A DNA stretch of 59,078 nucleotides, taken from assembly GCA_016183235.1 (NCBI GenBank), contig JACPFA010000031.1, positions 1-59,078 on the forward strand. Direction: 5' to 3'. This document shows positions 19,578 through 27,444 of the stretch, in pieces. The DNA comes from Deltaproteobacteria bacterium (GTDB lineage Bacteria > UBA10199 > DSSB01 > JACPFA01). Both the position numbers and the translations under genes were made by a program. The notes under the pieces were generated by a model. It saw only the letters and a list, made by a program, of their open reading frames with translations. It made no database searches and was not told the origin of the DNA. The number at the start of each line of letters is the position of its first letter. The first letter of the stretch is position 1.

Positions 19578-20888
19578 ATGACAAAACCACGACCCTTCGG
19601 TCATTACTTCATTCTAGAAAAGATCGCGCAAGGCGGTATGGCGGAAATTTTTAAGGGCCTCACTTATGATTTTACAGGCCTGAAAAAATTTGTCGTTATC
19701 AAACGTATTTTGCCCCACATTGCCGCCAATAAAGAATTTATTCGCATGCTCATCGATGAGGCCAAGATTGCGGTTAGCTTAACTCATGGGTCCATCGCGC
19801 AAACCTACGATTTAGGAAAAGTAGGGCGCGATTATTTTATTGTCATGGAATATGTTGATGGCAAAACCATCAGCCAAATCATCAAACGATCCCAGAGCCT
19901 TCACGAACCCATTCCCATTCCCATCATCGCTTACATCTTAAGTGAATTGTGCAGCGGCCTCGATTATATTCATCGCCGCACCGATGAAGCGGGTGATCCC
20001 TTGCACATTGTGCATCGTGATATCTCACCGCAAAACATCATTGTCTCTTATTCAGGCAGCGTTAAGATTGTTGATTTTGGCGTAGCCAAGGCCGCCATGA
20101 AGGCCAGTGAAGCTGAACTAGGAGTTTTGAAGGGGAAATTTGCCTACATGTCACCCGAACAAACTGAGGGTACAGCAGTTGATCATCGCTCCGATATTTT
20201 TTCGGCGGGCATTGTTTTATGGGAAATGTTGGGGTTAAAACGACTCTTTAAGAAAAAAACCAATGCCGACACCGTTGCTGCCGTAAAATATCAAGAATTT
20301 ATTGCCCCCAGCGATCTACGCCCCGAAGTGCCTGCTGACCTCGATGTTATTGCTCAAAAGGCCTTGGCCAAAGATCCGAACGTTCGCTACACCAGCGCCC
20401 AAGAAATGTCGCTTGATTTAACCAAGTTTATTTTAAAATATTATCCTGATTTTAAACAAAGCCACATCGTAACCTATTTAGAAAAAATTTTTACAGGGCT
20501 TGGGGAAGACACCGTTGCTTATCAAGAAAAAACTATTTTAGAAGAAAAATCAAAGGCCACTTCTAAAGACTTAAATCAATCCACCGAAGAAACGGTTTTG
20601 GTTGATAGCCGTGCCCTCGACTTTCGTTCGATCTTCGATGACATCGATGTAGAAGACCCTAGCGAGCACACGAAATTTATTGATTTTTCCGAAATCGAAG
20701 CGACCATCGGTATTGAAGGCTTCCATGAACTTTCAAGCGAACGCCAAGAAAATTCCAAAACTGTTTTGTTATCTGACCTCTACCCCAAAAAAACCAACCA
20801 CTCCCACTTAAAAAGAAACCTAACCCTAGGCCTGATCGCCTTATTGCTATTAGCGGGTTTAGGGTTTTATATTTTTAAGATTGTTTAA
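19578..20888 (+). CDS. Ser/Thr protein kinase, membrane anchored
   Basis: 436 residues. Kinase domain about 8-290: glycine loop AQGGMAEIFKG, Lys42 (VVIKRIL), catalytic loop HRDISPQN with Asp148, Asp166 in DFGVAKA, and the activation segment GKFAYMSPEQ. The Ser-Pro-Gln loop is the myxobacterial/deltaproteobacterial style. After an acidic Ser/Thr-rich linker comes one membrane helix (TLGLIALLLLAGLGFYIF) at the very C-terminus, so the kinase faces the cytoplasm with no sensor domain outside. Its probable partners are FHA proteins; one is encoded next. Confidence 0.92.
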   Translation: MTKPRPFGHYFILEKIAQGGMAEIFKGLTYDFTGLKKFVVIKRILPHIAANKEFIRMLIDEAKIAVSLTHGSIAQTYDLGKVGRDYFIVMEYVDGKTISQIIKRSQSLHEPIPIPIIAYILSELCSGLDYIHRRTDEAGDPLHIVHRDISPQNIIVSYSGSVKIVDFGVAKAAMKASEAELGVLKGKFAYMSPEQTEGTAVDHRSDIFSAGIVLWEMLGLKRLFKKKTNADTVAAVKYQEFIAPSDLRPEVPADLDVIAQKALAKDPNVRYTSAQEMSLDLTKFILKYYPDFKQSHIVTYLEKIFTGLGEDTVAYQEKTILEEKSKATSKDLNQSTEETVLVDSRALDFRSIFDDIDVEDPSEHTKFIDFSEIEATIGIEGFHELSSERQENSKTVLLSDLYPKKTNHSHLKRNLTLGLIALLLLAGLGFYIFKIV

Positions 20889-20913
20889 GTTTATTTAAGT
20901 TTATTTAAGTTTA
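20884..20913. repeat. Tandem repeat, 3 x TTTAAGTTTA
   Basis: Three perfect 10-bp units run across the kinase stop codon (TAA 20886-20888). Confidence 0.85.
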
Positions 20914-20920
20914 TTGATAT

Positions 20921-21161
20921 AAAAAGAGAGAGCAGTGACTTTGAAGTTGAGATGGTTTTGCCGACCCATCGCAGAAGCGGCGGGGCCCCCATGCGGGCTA
21001 GCCGGCATGGAAAGCCGAGGCCCATGTCATCCCTGCGAAGGCAGGGACCCATGATGGGGGAACGCGGAAGGCTTCCGTGCCGGCGGGCCCCATGAGGGTC
21101 GCCGCTGGAGCGCCGGGTCGGCAAAACCATCTCAACTTCAAGGTCACTGCTCTCTCTTTTT
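20921..21161. repeat. Long palindrome, 47-bp arms, GC-rich loop with a family C repeat
   Basis: 20921-20967 pairs with 21115-21161 at 46 of 47 positions (starts AAAAAGAGAGAGCAGTGACT, ends TTGCCGACCC). The loop holds GGCGGGGCCCCCATGCGGGC / GGCGGGCCCCATGAGGGTCG blocks and a family C unit (GTCATCCCTGCGAAGGCAGG, 21026). It is followed directly by the TTTTTAGGTGC...TTGCAGA motif (21157-21200) that also follows other palindromes. Confidence 0.9.
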
Positions 21162-21200
21162 AGGTGCAACGATTTGCAGATTAATTGAAGAATAAAATGG

Positions 21201-21257
21201 AAGATTCTTTTCCGCCGGAGGCGGACCAGCCTTTGGCTGGCGCGGGCTCAGAATGAC
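21201..21257. repeat. Family D repeat, half copy
   Basis: GAAGATTCTTTTCCGCCGGAG...GCTCAGAATGACAC; the inverted half is missing. It lies about 75 bases before the cyclase ATG. Confidence 0.75.
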
Positions 21258-21332
21258 ACGATTGCTAGGGCTACCGCACTTTTATATTTTCAAGATTGCC
21301 CTCCATTAGCTATTTCGTTATACTTTGCAAAT

Positions 21333-22241
21333 ATGAATGGTCAGTTTAAAGATGACACGATTATTCGCGCGATCAACAAAGACGATCCTCAAGCTGAAAA
21401 AATTCCCGCCCTGCATTTTTTAACCGGTCCCGCCATGGGCAAACTATTCCCTCTTTTAGAAGGGGAGTGGACCATTGGCCGCAACGAAAAATCTGATTTC
21501 CTTGTTAAAGACGAAGCGATTAGCCGATTCCATTGCAAATTTATCGTTAAAAACAACCAAGTTACGGTTGAAGATTTACAAAGTGCCAACGGAAGCTTTG
21601 TGAATGGTGAAAAGATTACCCGGCACAAACTTCAAACCGGCGATAAAATTCGCATTAGTTCAGAATCCCTCATTCGTTTTGATTATGTTGACCAATTTGA
21701 CACCGCATCTTTTCATCAACTCTATAATATGGCGGTGGTTGATATTGTCACCGGCGCTCACACCAAACGTTATTTTTTAGATCAACTAGCTTTAGAATTT
21801 TCTTATTCAAAACGTCGCAACACCCATTTATCTCTCATCTTATTTGATATCGATTTCTTTAAAAATATTAACGACACTTACGGGCATCTGGCCGGCGACA
21901 CACTATTAAAAAAATTATCCGAAATGACTCAGCTTATCATTCGTAAAGAAGATATTTTTGCACGTTATGGGGGAGAAGAATTTGCCATTCTGATGCGCGA
22001 TACTCAATTGCCAGATGCCATCCGGTTGGCTGAACGGCTTCGTTTAATTGTCAGTGAAGCCAATTTTGAATTTGAGGGGAAAATGATGCAAACGACGGTT
22101 AGCTTTGGAGTGGCCTGTCACATCGATCATAATTTTCAAGAACCCGAAGACCTGATCAAAGAGGCCGATTATTATCTTTATTTGGCCAAACAAAAAGGGC
22201 GCAACCGCGTCTTAGCCAAACCCTTACTTACCTCCACTTAA
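21333..22241 (+). CDS. FHA-GGDEF diguanylate cyclase
   Basis: 302 residues. FHA domain about 35-115 with all phosphothreonine-site residues: Arg50 (TIGRNEKSD), Ser64-Arg65-His67 (ISRFHCKF) and Asn86 (SANGSFVNG). GGDEF domain about 130-300: FDIDFFKNINDTYGHLAGD, active site GGEEF (213-217), and inhibitory site RxxD at 204-207, five residues before it. It should make c-di-GMP with product feedback. The upstream kinase is the obvious source of the FHA ligand, linking Ser/Thr phosphorylation to c-di-GMP. It overlaps the convergent regulator by 18 bases. Confidence 0.93.
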   Translation: MNGQFKDDTIIRAINKDDPQAEKIPALHFLTGPAMGKLFPLLEGEWTIGRNEKSDFLVKDEAISRFHCKFIVKNNQVTVEDLQSANGSFVNGEKITRHKLQTGDKIRISSESLIRFDYVDQFDTASFHQLYNMAVVDIVTGAHTKRYFLDQLALEFSYSKRRNTHLSLILFDIDFFKNINDTYGHLAGDTLLKKLSEMTQLIIRKEDIFARYGGEEFAILMRDTQLPDAIRLAERLRLIVSEANFEFEGKMMQTTVSFGVACHIDHNFQEPEDLIKEADYYLYLAKQKGRNRVLAKPLLTST

Positions 22242-22874
22242 AAACTTCCATACCATTTCTTTTAAGCCCATCATTTGTTCATAAACCTGATCTAAGCCAG
22301 CGCGATCTTTGGTGGGTTCGTTAGAATCTTTAGCATCTTTAGGGTCTTGGCCATTGAGTTTGACTAATTTCTTAAGATTATTTTGAATGGCATTTAATTT
22401 TTTCAACATGCTACGTGCACTCGCATCAATAAGACTTGGCCCCAAGGCTCCACTCGCTGCCAGGGTCTCTAAAGGATTTTGATGACGCCGTTCAAATTTT
22501 GTGATGATCCGTTCAATAATTTTGGGCATGGCTTCAAGCGAATCGCGAGTTTTGATAATATAATCTTCGGCCCCCGCTTTAATCGAACGCGCCACATTTT
22601 TTTCATCACCGTTGGCGGTTAACACTACCACCGGGCAATCGGGCGCCAGTTTGTGTGTCTCTTGAATATGCTGTTCACCTTGTTGGTCGGGAAGGGCCAA
22701 ATCAGTTAAAACCAGATTATACTTTTGATGTTTTAATTTCTTGTAACCCTTGCTGGCCATATCCACATGTTCAAACCGCAAGGGCTTAAAATGAAACTTC
22801 AATGCACTTTGGATCAGCTCGGCATGCTGAACGTTCGCATCCATCAACAAAATTTTAAAGGCCTTTGTGGACAT
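22224..22874 (-). CDS. Single-domain response regulator with helical tail
   Basis: 216 residues. Receiver domain 1-128: acidic pocket Asp12, phosphoacceptor Asp58 (LVLTDLALPD), Thr86 (VVLTANGDE) and Lys108 (DYIIKTRD). The tail (130-216) has no DNA-binding or enzymatic domain; it is charged and predicted helical (SMLKKLNAIQNNLKKLVKLN), so output is probably by protein contact. Convergent with the cyclase. No histidine kinase in the window. Confidence 0.85.
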   Translation of the reverse strand: MSTKAFKILLMDANVQHAELIQSALKFHFKPLRFEHVDMASKGYKKLKHQKYNLVLTDLALPDQQGEQHIQETHKLAPDCPVVVLTANGDEKNVARSIKAGAEDYIIKTRDSLEAMPKIIERIITKFERRHQNPLETLAASGALGPSLIDASARSMLKKLNAIQNNLKKLVKLNGQDPKDAKDSNEPTKDRAGLDQVYEQMMGLKEMVWKFLSGGK

Positions 22875-23092
22875 AGAATTACAAGACCCTCATTTTAAGG
22901 TTTAAAATAAAAAAAGGCAAAAACTAAAAATGACGCAACCCATTAAAATATAAGGTTTTGTAATACCAAGGCCTTGCCTCTCACAAATTCTGATTCTAAC
23001 AACTTTAACTTAAAAAAAATATGGTTAGTTTGTAATTTAGAGTGATAATTCATTGACATAGCTAAGTTACCTTGATTATTTTACTTATTATG

Positions 23093-23533
23093 ATGAGCAA
23101 ATCGAATCCCCACGAAATTCTTAATAATTATTTGTCGAATAAAGGGCTTAAACAAACTCACCAACGTGAAATTATTTTTAACGCCTTTTTAGAATCGAAG
23201 GGCCATGTCACCATTGAAGCCCTCCTCGACAAAGCACGTAAGACAGATACCAACATTGGTTACGCCACCGTTTATCGTACGCTCATGCTCCTACAAGAAT
23301 GTGGTTTGGCCGTGCAACGCCACTTTGGGGAAGGGCAGTCGCTTTTTGAACCGGCTGGCAAACACCACGATCATTTAATCTGCGTCAAGTGTGGGAAAAT
23401 TGTTGAATTTGAAAATGACCACATTGAAAAACTCCAAGATTCCGTGGCTAAAAAACATGGTTTTCACTTAAAATCCCATCGGCACGAACTCTACGGCCAC
23501 TGCAGCAAATGCCACGCCAAAAGCCATTCCTAA
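23093..23533 (+). CDS. Fur-family metal-responsive regulator
   Basis: 146 residues. Winged helix (LKQTHQREIIFNAFLESKGH, IGYATVYRTLMLLQECGL) followed by the dimerisation domain with HHDHLICVKCGKIVEF, HGFHLKSHRHELYGHC and a closing CSKCHAK, giving two CxxC pairs for structural zinc. The QREIIF and HHDHLIC pattern fits Fur rather than PerR or Zur, but the metal cannot be fixed. ATG 23093 chosen; ATG 23090 and TTG 23072 are alternatives. No target genes are obvious nearby. Confidence 0.85.
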   Translation: MSKSNPHEILNNYLSNKGLKQTHQREIIFNAFLESKGHVTIEALLDKARKTDTNIGYATVYRTLMLLQECGLAVQRHFGEGQSLFEPAGKHHDHLICVKCGKIVEFENDHIEKLQDSVAKKHGFHLKSHRHELYGHCSKCHAKSHS

Positions 23534-23562
23534 TCATTTTCATTTGCAAATCATCACACCTA

Positions 23563-23718
23563 AAAAGTTATTTTGAGTTGGGCTAAGGTGTCTATCGAGA
23601 ACCCGCACCCGTAAAGCCTACTCGGCCAAAAAAATCCTTTATTTTTATTGAATTAGAGTATTCCTCTGTCATCCTCTAATTCAAAAAAATAATAGGAGCC
23701 CAACTCAAAATAACTTTT
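23563..23718 (-). repeat. Structured palindromic element, family P, copy 1 (partly deleted)
   Basis: Outer arms AAAAGTTATTTTGAGTTGGG (from 23563, 22 bp, ending CT at 23584) and their exact reverse complement 23697-23718. Inside lie the block CCGCACCCGTAAAGCCTACTCGG and the apical hairpin TTGAATTAGAG / CTCTAATTCAA (23648-23683) with the conserved loop (one base changed). The counterpart of the CCTCC...GTGCTAAAAG block is missing on the right. Orientation minus relative to the copies at 23746 and 36502. An inverted TTTGCAAATC...CACACCTAAAAA motif precedes it (23544-23566). Confidence 0.85.
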
Positions 23719-23745
23719 CATATCTCTGCAAATATTTGAGAAGAA

Positions 23746-23949
23746 GTCTTTTCGAGGTAGGGAGAGGCCAAGGGAGAGCCTTTCAGCGCAGGAGGGCGGA
23801 CGTAGGAGGGTTAAAAAATTTTATTGTTTTTTTGAATTAGAGGATGACGAAGGAATACTCTAATTCAACCAAAAACAAAAAATTTTTTAGCCCTCCTTAA
23901 GCCGACCAGGCGCGGGCTCTCCATTGGCCTCTCCCTACCTCGAAAAGAC
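23746..23949 (+). repeat. Structured palindromic element, family P, copy 2
   Basis: Arms 23746-23780 and 23915-23949 pair at 34 of 35 positions. Inside, TTTCAGCGCAGGAGG opposes CCAGGCGCGGG (internal loop), a second stem follows, and GAATTAGAG / CTCTAATTC closes a loop reading GATGACGAAGGAATA. Its roughly 135-bp core is almost identical to copy 4 at 36502, but the outer arms differ in sequence while staying complementary. This pair fills the gene-free gap 23534-24055. Confidence 0.9.
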
Positions 23950-24055
23950 GTGGGCTAAGAATTTGCACTTGACAATGACCTGCCTGGCAGACTAATCCCT
24001 GTCATATATGAAAATGAAAGTTATTTTCAATATTGCCACAGAAAGGAAAGTAGCT

Positions 24056-24646
24056 ATGCAGAAGATTTTTTTAACCCTCGCTTGCTTGGTTAATTTTAGT
24101 ATTGCCCATGCCACACCACCCGTGCCCTCCATTCCATTAGAAGTGGGCATTATGCCCGTTTTGACCCAAGTTGCAGACCCTCATTACAAGGCCACTACGC
24201 TCATTGAATGGTTCAAAGATTATCGAAAAAACAAATGGTCTAAAGACGGCCCCATTAAAGATATGGTGCGTGAACATGTGGCCTATGGAATGGATGACAA
24301 GGGGTACCGAGTGGTTAAAGATTCGGTGGTGGATCCTTTAGTTGCCCAATACGAAGACAAAGAACTCAAACCCAACAATCCCTTTTTTCAGGTGGGTATT
24401 AAGGCGCTCGTCTTTCCAAAAATTTTAAAAATGGATGCGGCTCAAATGACGCAAACTGGAGAAGTCACGATTGAACTGCAAATTGATGTCGTTTCAACTG
24501 AAACTGGGCAGTTGCTTTGGTCAGGCATTAATAAAAACAAACGCATCTGGGATAAACGTAACATTATTGCCCCTGACATGAAGAACTATCTTACTCGAGC
24601 CGTGCGCGATTCCCTTAAACAATTACCTAAGGCGAACCATTCTTAA
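24056..24646 (+). CDS. Exported protein of unknown function
   Basis: 196 residues with a clear Sec signal (MQKIFLTLACLVNFSIAHA, cleavage after AHA). The mature part starts with a beta strand (LEVGIMPVLTQV), then alternates helices and strands (YRVVKDSVVDPL; GEVTIELQIDVVSTETGQLL). This layout resembles periplasmic or lipoprotein families of the GNA1162/DUF799 kind, but I cannot assign it. ATG 24056 follows GAAAGGAAAG; the earlier in-frame ATG 24008 would spoil the signal. It is 25 bases before the porin and probably in one operon. Confidence 0.7.
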   Translation: MQKIFLTLACLVNFSIAHATPPVPSIPLEVGIMPVLTQVADPHYKATTLIEWFKDYRKNKWSKDGPIKDMVREHVAYGMDDKGYRVVKDSVVDPLVAQYEDKELKPNNPFFQVGIKALVFPKILKMDAAQMTQTGEVTIELQIDVVSTETGQLLWSGINKNKRIWDKRNIIAPDMKNYLTRAVRDSLKQLPKANHS

Positions 24647-24671
24647 AATTTTTATTAAAAAAGGAGAAATC

Positions 24672-25937
24672 ATGAAAGTTAAATTGTTCCACAGTATCAT
24701 GCTTGCTTGCCTGGTATCGTGGGTTGGTCAAAACTCACAAGCTGAACCGCAACTTCCCAAAAGCGTGGGTGAATCCTCAACCGCCTCTGAAAATCAAGAT
24801 GCAAGCGAGGGCCCGGTTTACTATGAAATCAAAAAAGAAGGGCATAACGAAACCGCCGTTCCTGAAGGCGTTTCGGGATTTAAAAAGTTTTTAGGCCGCA
24901 CCACAGTCGGTGGTTATTTTGATGTGGAATTTGACAATGATGGGGGCGTAAATAATGCCTCTAGCTTTGATGCTCACCGTTTTGTTTTAGGGGTGTCTTC
25001 ACAACTTAATAATTGGTTGTCGATCAATAGTGAAATTGAATTGGAACATGGTGGTGATGGCACCATCACCAACGGTGACCATGTAGCCCTTGAACAAGCC
25101 TTCTTTGATGCCACGGTGCGCGATTGGTTGACCTTCCGCGGTGGGGTTATTCTCATCCCCATGGGACGAGTCAATATTCTCCACGACGCCAATTTGTTAG
25201 ATTTTACCACTCGCCCGCTCCCTGATTTGTTGATCATTCCTTCGACTTGGTCAGAAACAGGCGTTGGCGCTCATGGTTTTCATAACTTTGCCAACAACAT
25301 GGCCTTTAATTATGAACTCTATGTAACCAATGGTTTGGCCAGCCCCAATGGCGATGGCAACGTGTTGGGCAATGGCGGTAACCGCGGGCTACGCAATGGG
25401 TTCCGAAATGATAACAATAATGACAAGGCCATCAGCGGTCGTTTAGGTTTTTCACCCATGACGGGTTTAGAAGTAGGGGCGTCAGCCTATACTACAGACT
25501 TGGCTAGCAATGGAGCTGGCGATGAACGCATGACCATCTTGGGTGGGGATTTGCGCTATCAATCGCCATCTTGGGAATTTGGCAATACCATCGTAGGCCC
25601 GGTGGAATTAGAAGGTGAAGTTTACAAAACCTTTGTGGACACCAATGGAGTCACGGGACAGTTTGGTTATTATGCTCAACTTAACTTTCACTGGTTCCCT
25701 GGCCCTTTTCGAAAAGTGATCCCTGATGGGACCTTCACCAACATGGTTCGATTCAACTATGTTGATACAAATACTGCTGGGGCAAGCACCGATGAACGTA
25801 AACGTTTAGAAATTGGTATGAACTTTAGGCCTATTGAGCCTTTTGTGATTAAAGCCGAATATCAAATGAATTTTGGCTCAGATACAGCAGCCAATAATAA
25901 CGATCGTATTATTGCTTCAGCCGCCATTGCTTTCTAA
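24672..25937 (+). CDS. Outer-membrane porin-like beta-barrel
   Basis: 421 residues: signal peptide (cleavage near SQA), a short disordered linker, then amphipathic strands to the C-terminus, which ends in Phe (AAIAF) as BAM substrates do. Segments such as GGYFDVEFDNDGG, INSEIELEHGGDG and FVIKAEYQMNFGSDT look like phosphate-porin or OprP/DUF3373-style barrels. AAGGAG stands 5 bases before the ATG. A strong terminator follows. Substrate unknown; neighbouring flavin genes suggest a redox-related role only by proximity. Confidence 0.8.
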   Translation: MKVKLFHSIMLACLVSWVGQNSQAEPQLPKSVGESSTASENQDASEGPVYYEIKKEGHNETAVPEGVSGFKKFLGRTTVGGYFDVEFDNDGGVNNASSFDAHRFVLGVSSQLNNWLSINSEIELEHGGDGTITNGDHVALEQAFFDATVRDWLTFRGGVILIPMGRVNILHDANLLDFTTRPLPDLLIIPSTWSETGVGAHGFHNFANNMAFNYELYVTNGLASPNGDGNVLGNGGNRGLRNGFRNDNNNDKAISGRLGFSPMTGLEVGASAYTTDLASNGAGDERMTILGGDLRYQSPSWEFGNTIVGPVELEGEVYKTFVDTNGVTGQFGYYAQLNFHWFPGPFRKVIPDGTFTNMVRFNYVDTNTAGASTDERKRLEIGMNFRPIEPFVIKAEYQMNFGSDTAANNNDRIIASAAIAF

Positions 25938-25957
25938 CATTTTATTCTGGGTACATG

Positions 25958-26004
25958 AGCTGGCAAACCCTTTCTCTCCATTTGTGGTTTGCCAGCTTTT
26001 TTTT
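25958..26004 (+). terminator. Rho-independent terminator after the porin gene
   Basis: Stem AGCTGGCAAACC (25958-25969) / GGTTTGCCAGCT (25986-25997), followed by a run of eight T. Confidence 0.92.
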
Positions 26005-26032
26005 ATGTGTTAAAGCTTTATAGGTGTCATAT

Positions 26033-26119
26033 ATGGATCCCGGGTCAAGCCCGGGATGACGTAATGCCGTCATGCCGGACGAGCCTGCCCCGGACTTGAT
26101 CCGGGGATCCGGCATCCAT
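26033..26119. repeat. Family B double repeat
   Basis: ATGGATCCCGGGTCAAGCCC...GATGACG then CGTCATGCCGGACGAGCCTG...GGGATCCGGCATCCAT, an inverted pair of B units 12 bases before the FMN-binding protein ATG. Confidence 0.88.
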
Positions 26120-26131
26120 TCATTTTTAACT

Positions 26132-26677
26132 ATGAATGAAAACGTCGCTACTTTTATTGTCATGTTTGCTGTAGTCTGCTTTGGCTCAATAGCATGGGCA
26201 CAAAAGATTTATTTAACGCCTGTAGATGCACTTAAATTGATGTTTAAAAAATCAAGCACGGTAAGTGAAGAGAAACATGCCGTGAGTCTTGAACTTCGCC
26301 AAAAATTAGAAAAAGAAAATCGAATTCCTTTTCCAAAAAACACTTATACGTTTTATGTGGGAAAGAGTGGGGAAAAGATTGATGGCTATGCCCTGATCGA
26401 TGAAGAAATTGGCAAGGTTGAGCCCATCACCTTTGTGACTTTGATTTCTCCCGAAGGGATTATCCAACAGGTAGAAATTATGGTGTATCGCGAAAGTCAT
26501 GGGGGAGAGGTGGCACAGCTGCGGTTTTTAAATCAATTTAGAGGAAAGACTTTAGTGGGGGACTTGCGGCTTAATCAAGGGATTCGTAGCATTACGGGGG
26601 CTACGCTTTCGGCAAAGGCTTTGGTGACAGGCACGAGACGGGCTTTAATTCTTTGGCAAAATTTTTATGGAAAATAA
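26132..26677 (+). CDS. Exported FMN-binding domain protein
   Basis: 181 residues from ATG 26132 (20 earlier in-frame codons are family B repeat). Signal peptide or membrane anchor MNENVATFIVMFAVVCFGSI ending AWA. FMN_bind domain about 75-175 ends in IRSITGATLSAKAL; Thr158 of TGAT is the residue ApbE normally flavinylates, although the Asp usually found four residues before the GAT is Arg here. Related to NqrC/RnfG-type electron carriers. It overlaps the 4-TM gene by 11 bases, and apbE follows that, so covalent FMN is likely. Confidence 0.88.
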   Translation: MNENVATFIVMFAVVCFGSIAWAQKIYLTPVDALKLMFKKSSTVSEEKHAVSLELRQKLEKENRIPFPKNTYTFYVGKSGEKIDGYALIDEEIGKVEPITFVTLISPEGIIQQVEIMVYRESHGGEVAQLRFLNQFRGKTLVGDLRLNQGIRSITGATLSAKALVTGTRRALILWQNFYGK

Positions 26678-27152
26678 ATGGCTTCATCAATGGTCGATAA
26701 ATTTCAAAATAGCTATTGTTAGCTATTTAATATTACTCACCGTGGGTTTTAGTTTTGCCTTGTTACAGGGCTACGACAAAACCCAATTGAATCATGCAAA
26801 AACAATTACCTATTATCAAGGTGGGGATAGCGCAGACAGTTTAGATTTGCCAAAGCCCTACAGTCACATCTTAGCGGTTATGCATGTGCATGCATTTACC
26901 ATCCCTTTGGTATTTTTTTCTTTATGGATCTTACTTGGATTTGTGCCGACAGCAAATCGCTTTAAAGGGATGTTGATCGTCATTAATGGTTTGGGCATCT
27001 TGATTTATAATTTTTCTCCTTGGCTGGTGCGTTATGGGGGGAATCAATATGTTTATGGTTTTACCATTGGCGGGGGAGGGATGTTTTTGTGCTTTGGGAT
27101 CATCGCCGCCACCATTTTTTATGAAATATTTTGGGGTATTAAAAAGGTATAA
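26667..27152 (+). CDS. Four-helix membrane protein of unknown function
   Basis: 161 residues with membrane segments at about 15-35, 62-87, 98-118 and 128-155. Between helices 1 and 2 is an outside loop of about 30 residues. Helix 2 contains SHILAVMHVHAF, three histidines spaced so that two or more could face one side and bind heme or another redox cofactor. Coupled to the FMN-binding gene, it is probably the membrane partner of that electron carrier. No family recognised. Confidence 0.65.
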   Translation: MENKWLHQWSINFKIAIVSYLILLTVGFSFALLQGYDKTQLNHAKTITYYQGGDSADSLDLPKPYSHILAVMHVHAFTIPLVFFSLWILLGFVPTANRFKGMLIVINGLGILIYNFSPWLVRYGGNQYVYGFTIGGGGMFLCFGIIAATIFYEIFWGIKKV

Positions 27153-27436
27153 GCAAACAGGATGAGAAAGTTTTTTTTGAGGGAGGGATAGGTCAATTGA
27201 GAGCCCGTGCCCGGTCGGCTTAAGGAGGGCTTCTGTCATTGCGAGCAAGCCCCGTTGGCGAGCGTGGCAATCTCACCGGTTAAACCAAGGAGATTGCTTC
27301 GCCCGTTGGGCTCGCAATGACAGATGCCCTCTGGAGCCTGTCCTGAGGCGCATGCGTTGGAGCCGACCTCCTGCACTAAAAGGCTCTCAATTGACCCATC
27401 CCTCCCTCAAAAAAAACCTTCTCATTCCATTTGCTT
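27151..27436 (-). repeat. Structured palindromic element, family P, copy 3, apical part replaced by a family A repeat
   Basis: 55-bp arms 27151-27205 and 27382-27436 match at 50 positions. Inside are CCGTGCCCGGTCGGCTTAAGG and GGAGCCGACCTCCTGCACTA, the same internal-loop blocks as the other copies in minus orientation. In place of the GAATTAGAG hairpin the loop holds a full family A palindrome (27235-27321). It lies between the 4-TM gene, whose stop it touches, and apbE, 8 bases before its ATG. Confidence 0.88.
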
Positions 27437-27444
27437 GACTATTT

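Noticed and set aside
23563-23949. CRISPR-like array
   Set aside because: Only two palindromic units, no regular spacers, and no cas genes in the window.
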